This document shows, piece by piece, positions 18,717-22,859 of a DNA stretch of 22,859 bases. Each line of letters starts with the position of its first letter. Position 1 is the stretch's first letter. The stretch spans positions 285,293 through 308,151 of the forward strand of contig NW_003105111.1 in assembly GCF_000003605.2 (NCBI RefSeq), given 5' to 3'. The position numbers and the translations under genes are program-made. The stretch is from Saccoglossus kowalevskii (taxonomy: Eukaryota; Hemichordata; Enteropneusta; Harrimaniidae). The notes beneath the pieces were generated by a model. That model was not told the origin of the DNA and searched no databases. It saw only the letters and a program-made list of their open reading frames with translations.

Positions 18717-20534
18717 TTGATACTAACTAGTACAATGGACAAAAATAACATTTTTCTACTTTCATTGTATTATGGTTCAGTCGTCTTTGAAAGCTTATGT
18801 ATTTATGTTTATTACATAGTAAATCATATGTTATGTAGACTAGGGCTTTCAGTGACATGCAATATATGATATTTAAACTTTATGCAAGGAACTGATTATG
18901 ATTAACTAACATTTCCATGCATATAGAATTTATAATTTATCCGAAAGTATATGTTCATGAGTACCGGTATTTAATTTCTGTATTTTGATTCTTGCCAGTA
19001 CTTGGGATTGTGCTGTCAATATATTCTATTAGTTTGTAGTTTCTTATCAAGCGTATTACCGATAGTAGTATACGCTACATAAATTTTTTACATTCATTCT
19101 TATATTTATCTACTGAGTTCACACTTATATTCAAGGTGTTATTTTATAATGTGTGAGTGTGAACACTTAGCACAGGATAAGAAACGCTGAGTATGGATTT
19201 TATTTGGCCGGTTTTTAAGACCCTGTCTAGAGCCTTAGTACAGGTTAACAAAGTGTGCTAAATGTGCAAAATGCCAATGTATTCAATGTTCATTTGGAAG
19301 ATTTACTATTATATTCATAACTATTCATTTTGGTAATGCCATTTCACATGCAAACATACAAGATTATCGGTAGCTTAAATCTTAGCCCATATTTTGTGAA
19401 GCCTGAACACTACAAATGTGGACATGGCTTATGCTCATTTTTGTTTCACTGTGATCAGTAAAACTTTAAAAAGGTTTGCCTTGTGTTCCATTAAACATTT
19501 TCTGAAACAGAAGACGAACATTTCCCACCACATGTGGTGTAGTTCACCGGCAAGCGAAATTGCGAATGAAAATGACTGACATGCATGATGACAAGAAGCA
19601 AAACTTTCTTTTTTGTAGTCTGAGGGGATAGCTGTAGTAGCATATCCTGGCATAGTCTGCATCGGTGGTGTCTGCTATTTCATTATAGCGCATATACTTA
19701 CACGGACAACAGAGGCCTGTCTGTGGTCAACATAAAACCACATTTCAATGACCAGTATACAGTAAATGTAATTTTTGGTTTAGGTGTAATTAATGTTTCT
19801 AATAAGAGCAATTACAATAGGTGGATTGTGATTGTTGCGTTTTTTGCCCAAAATGACAATAGCGTGTGACATTTCCCAGAATACATTGCTGTAATCTGTA
19901 TCAATAAATAAATACAGATATTTGAAAATATTTTTTTTTTTAAATTGTATGAACAATTTTAATTTTACTTTTTTTTTTTATAAATTTTATCTGTTAGTTG
20001 ATAAAAAGTATAAAAGATGGTTTCTTCAAGTATCTTGTATACAATGAATCTATTCACTGTAAAATACTTGGTATATAATATATCATGGAATATGTTTTAA
20101 TGTATAATATACACTGCCTTAAACAAATATTCCTGTCTATTTTTATGTGGAATTTTTAAATAAATAACTGTTGACCCCCTAAGCTGTTAAAAACGTTTCA
20201 TTTTTTTATACCAAGTTACTTAAATCACAGCTCCACTATCCCCAGGATTGCACCAATGCATAATGGGAAATGTAATTTGAATGTCTGCCTATTATTTTAC
20301 TATGGATACTAAAGTTACTGAATGTGTTCATAACATGTGCTAACATCTTGCCTACACTGTCGCCAAGTTTGGATTAACACTGTGATTTGAATAAACCTGT
20401 GATTGACTTATCATTTCAAAGACTTTCATGGGATGAAAGCATAACTTCTCATTCACTTTCAAAGCGAGACGGTGTAACCTGTACACACGCAGGAATTGAG
20501 TCCTAAGCAACGATAACAACACACTCTAAAAATA
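18717..20534 (+). other. Probable PAGR1 3' UTR and downstream DNA
   Basis: After the PAGR1 stop the sequence is AT-rich, with no coding signal I can support. The minus-strand frame at 19435-19662 has no recognised domain. The first AATAAA hexamers appear at about 19903. Confidence 0.5.
19490..20395 (+). terminator. Candidate polyadenylation signals for PAGR1
   Basis: ATTAAA lies at 19490-19495. AATAAA lies at 19903-19908 and overlapping at 19907-19912, at 20159-20164 and at 20390-20395. The overlapping pair about 1.19 kb past the stop codon is followed by T-rich runs at 19931 and 19970, which makes it my preferred guess. Confidence 0.35.
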
Positions 20535-20622
20535 CAAAGGCTCATGGGTAGACGCTTGTTTGTAAACAATGTCACGCTATGGCCATCGAACGCATTGCCA
20601 GGTGGTGACTCCTTCGCCTTAA
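20535..20622 (+). repeat. Dispersed repeat R1, copy 2
   Basis: Same-orientation match to 3652-3740: AAGGCTCATGGGTAGA, CTTGTTTGTAAACAATG and GCTATGGCCATC are shared. It is followed directly by the inverted repeat at 20640-20751, which copy 1 lacks. Confidence 0.75.
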
Positions 20623-20639
20623 GTTACCGTAGAATTGTG

Positions 20640-20751
20640 TTTAAAGGGTGGTGGTCATTGCGCCTGTTCGATATGGGACTTATAGCGTTGTACACATCTC
20701 ATTTAAAATACATTGTTTACATGAAATTCGTGATGACCACCGTCCTTTAAA
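20640..20751. repeat. Inverted repeat, 19 bp arms, 112 bp span
   Basis: TTTAAAGGGTGGTGGTCAT at 20640-20658 pairs with 20733-20751, with 17 of 19 positions complementary. It could be a small MITE or the end of the R1 element; no clear target duplication is seen. Confidence 0.65.
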
Positions 20752-21169
20752 TCTTACCTACCCCCGGTAACTGGTAAACCAACATCAAAATTGTATTCTA
20801 CAAATAATCATGATTGTAAATGACAAAAAAACAATGCAAGTACTCAATGCATTCTGATAATCACAAAGAATGATTTCGTGAAGCACTCCGACCAAATATT
20901 CTTTCATTATTCACGATCATCATAATAAAAACTAGTCTTCATCTAACTATTATTTCTGGTTTGGTAGCTGAGTTTCATTGTCATTTCTGTGCAGATCCAT
21001 TGTGATGCAGTGATCATTAAAATAGTGAGTCCAAATAACTATTTCCATCATGTCCTCCATATTGTTCATTCTAGTTCGTTGCACAATAACCACTGAAATA
21101 GTCATATCTATCATGCTATGGATTGACAGGTAAATGCTTGCATTTAAATGCTACAATATTTTTTTACTT
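20752..21169. other. No gene recognised
   Basis: AT-rich sequence without an open frame, repeat match or structure that I can support. Confidence 0.5.
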
Positions 21170-21745
21170 CTGTGTGCAAAGCACACAAAGGGAGTCTTTG
21201 CGGTTACTATGTATGTCTGTTTCATCAGTATCTCAAGAACTTCTGTTCGGATTTTGATTGTGTGTATAGATACTCTAGAATAATGCACTGACCTGATTAG
21301 TTTTTTGTGCATATTAATGACCTCATTTGCTTAATAATATCGGTAAGCCAAATTTTAGCTGTTCCACTGATTTCTAAGGAACTGTTCAACAGATGCATTG
21401 GGAAAATGCACAGACAGATTATGGTAGAAATCTTTGCTTATTTATTACCTAATTTGCATAAAAATTATACAATTTTAGCTGTTTATTTTTATGCCACAAG
21501 AACCATTCAACATAGATAATCTTGGACAATGCGAAAACCTCAAAAATTTAAGGTTAAAATCTGTGCATATTAATCACCTTATTTCAAAGTTTGAAAAGAG
21601 AACTTATAATTCAGTCCCCATATGTTCGTCCGGAGGCGTATTTCAGACCCTGTGGACCAAATCTGTTCATTCAATCATGTGCCAAGTACTTTATCTGGGA
21701 CATATGCACATGCAGTGGTTTACTGATTCAATTCAAGATGTCTGA
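21170..21745. repeat. Degenerate repeat block with internal periodicity
   Basis: It opens with a hairpin word TGTGTGCAAAGCACACA (21171-21187). AATTTTAGCTGTT occurs at 21351 and again 120 bp later at 21471, each followed by a degenerate CTAAGGAACTGTTCAACAG-like word. GTGCATATTAAT.ACCT occurs at 21307 and 21563. I infer two to three decayed copies of a ~120 bp unit. The short open frames in it are not credible genes. Confidence 0.5.
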
Positions 21746-21883
21746 CTGGAATGCTTTGTCAGTCTTTGTTCAAATTTGGTACATTTATTATACATGTTAG
21801 GTCTTCGCGATCGAATAGAAAATGGCCGACTGGCAGCCATCTTCTGTTTTGGGAATGTTGTATCATGGACCTTGAAATTTTAT

Positions 21884-22859
21884 GATTACGTGTACACAGA
21901 ATGTTACACCTGCAGAAATTACGTCTACACATAGAGTAACGCATACAGAGATTACATGTACACAGAATGTTACACCTACAGAGATTACGTGTACACAGAA
22001 TGTTACACCTGCAGAGATTACGTCTACACATAGAGTAACACCTACAGAGATTACGTGTACACAGAATGTTACACCTGCAGAAATTACGTCTACACATAGA
22101 GTAACACCTACAGAGATTATGTGTACACAGAATGTTACACCTGCAGAGATTACGTCTACACATAGAGTAACGCATACAGAGATTACATGTACACAGAATG
22201 TTACACCTGCAGAGATTACGTGTACACATAGAGTAACACCTACAGAGATTATGTGTACACAGAATGTTACACCTGCTGAGATTACGTGTACACATAGAGT
22301 AACGCATACAGAGATTACATGTACACAGAATGTTACACCTGCAGAGATTACGTCTACACATAGAGTAACGCATACAGAGATTACGTGTACACAGAATGTT
22401 ACACCTACAGAGATTACGTGTACACAGAATGTTACACCTGCATAGATTACGTCTACACATAGAGTAACACCTACAGAGATTACGTGTACACAGAATGTTA
22501 CACCTGCAAAAATTACATCTACACATAGAGTAACGCATACAGAGATTACATGTACACAGAATGTTACACCTACAGAGATTACGTGTACACAGAATGTTAC
22601 ACCTGCATAGATTACGTCTACACATAGAGTAACACCTACAGAGATTACGTGTACACAGAATGTTACACCTGCAGAGATTACGTGTACACATAGAGTAACA
22701 CCTACAGAGATTACGTGTACACAGAATGTTACACCTGCTGAGATTACGTGTACACATAGAGTAACACCTACAGAGATTACATGTACACAGAATGTTACAC
22801 CTGCAGAGATTACGTGTACACAGAATGTTACACCTGCTGAGATTACGTCTACACATAGA
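21884..22859. repeat. 33 bp minisatellite, about 29.5 units, running off the window
   Basis: Every unit starts at an ATTAC word spaced exactly 33 bp from 21885 to 22842. Type A units carry ACAGAATGTTACACCT, type B units ACATAGAGTAAC. The order is ABAABABABABABABAABABAABABABAAB. Because 33 is a multiple of 3, some frames stay open: one on the minus strand for about 365 codons to the window edge (Cys/Arg/Asn-rich 11-residue repeat) and one on the plus strand for 187 codons (EITCTQNVTPA-type repeat) that is stopped by TAG in two later units. I judge both frames to be by-products of the period, not genes, since neither has a unique domain. Confidence 0.97.

Noticed and set aside
19050-19076. AGCGTA/TACGCT hairpin downstream of PAGR1
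   Set aside because: Only six contiguous pairs; expected by chance in this length of sequence.
21884-22859. CRISPR array
   Set aside because: Units are head to tail with no unique spacers, and the genes in the window are eukaryotic; this is a minisatellite.

Overview
This window looks like nuclear DNA from an invertebrate animal. It is AT-rich, has GT-AG introns, and carries many short inverted-repeat transposon remnants. It contains two conserved, bilaterian-type protein genes. The style (compact genes, many MITE-like insertions, a long minisatellite) would fit a marine lophotrochozoan such as a mollusc, brachiopod or annelid, but the sequence does not let me place the species.

Two complete genes are supported, arranged head to head. 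On the minus strand, 14320 down to 6755, is a four-exon malectin gene (MLEC; ER lectin that binds Glc2-high-mannose N-glycans). Its spliced reading frame is 269 codons plus stop and runs from signal peptide to C-terminal membrane anchor. On the plus strand, 14942 to 18716, is a three-exon PAGR1 gene (PAXIP1-associated glutamate-rich protein, PA1; subunit of the KMT2C/KMT2D H3K4 methyltransferase complexes). It has 221 codons plus stop. The 621 bp between the two start codons is probably a bidirectional promoter. It holds a perfect YY1-type motif (AAGATGGCGGC) that also forms the start context of a short open frame, followed in frame by a protein-like stretch after a single TAA.

Layout: 1-6754 is gene-poor DNA downstream of malectin, with a ~95 bp direct duplication, a 207 bp MITE (family A), a 370 bp inverted-repeat element, a dispersed repeat and a 208 bp MITE (family B). 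6755-14320 is malectin; its introns carry two more complete family B MITEs, a truncated third, the second family A MITE (94% identical to the first by hand count, opposite orientation), a helically spaced cluster of four ATTTGCAT octamers, and a dispersed repeat matched by an inverted copy at about 6.1 kb. 14942-18716 is PAGR1; its second intron holds a 526 bp element with an 8 bp target duplication and arrays of a CTCGACCCA motif in both arms, an A-rich block and a perfect 20 bp palindrome. 18717-21883 holds the probable PAGR1 3' UTR and then repeats. From 21884 to the window end is a 33 bp-period minisatellite of about 29.5 units with alternating A and B unit types and a 165 bp higher-order repeat.

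Malectin (ER glycoprotein quality control) and PAGR1 (nuclear chromatin complex) have no known shared pathway. Their link here is genomic, through a probable common promoter. I saw no bacterial-type system, CRISPR array, rRNA gene or intact autonomous transposase. The most unusual items are the minisatellite's higher-order structure, the subterminal-repeat element in PAGR1 intron 2, and the interrupted short reading frame in the divergent promoter.
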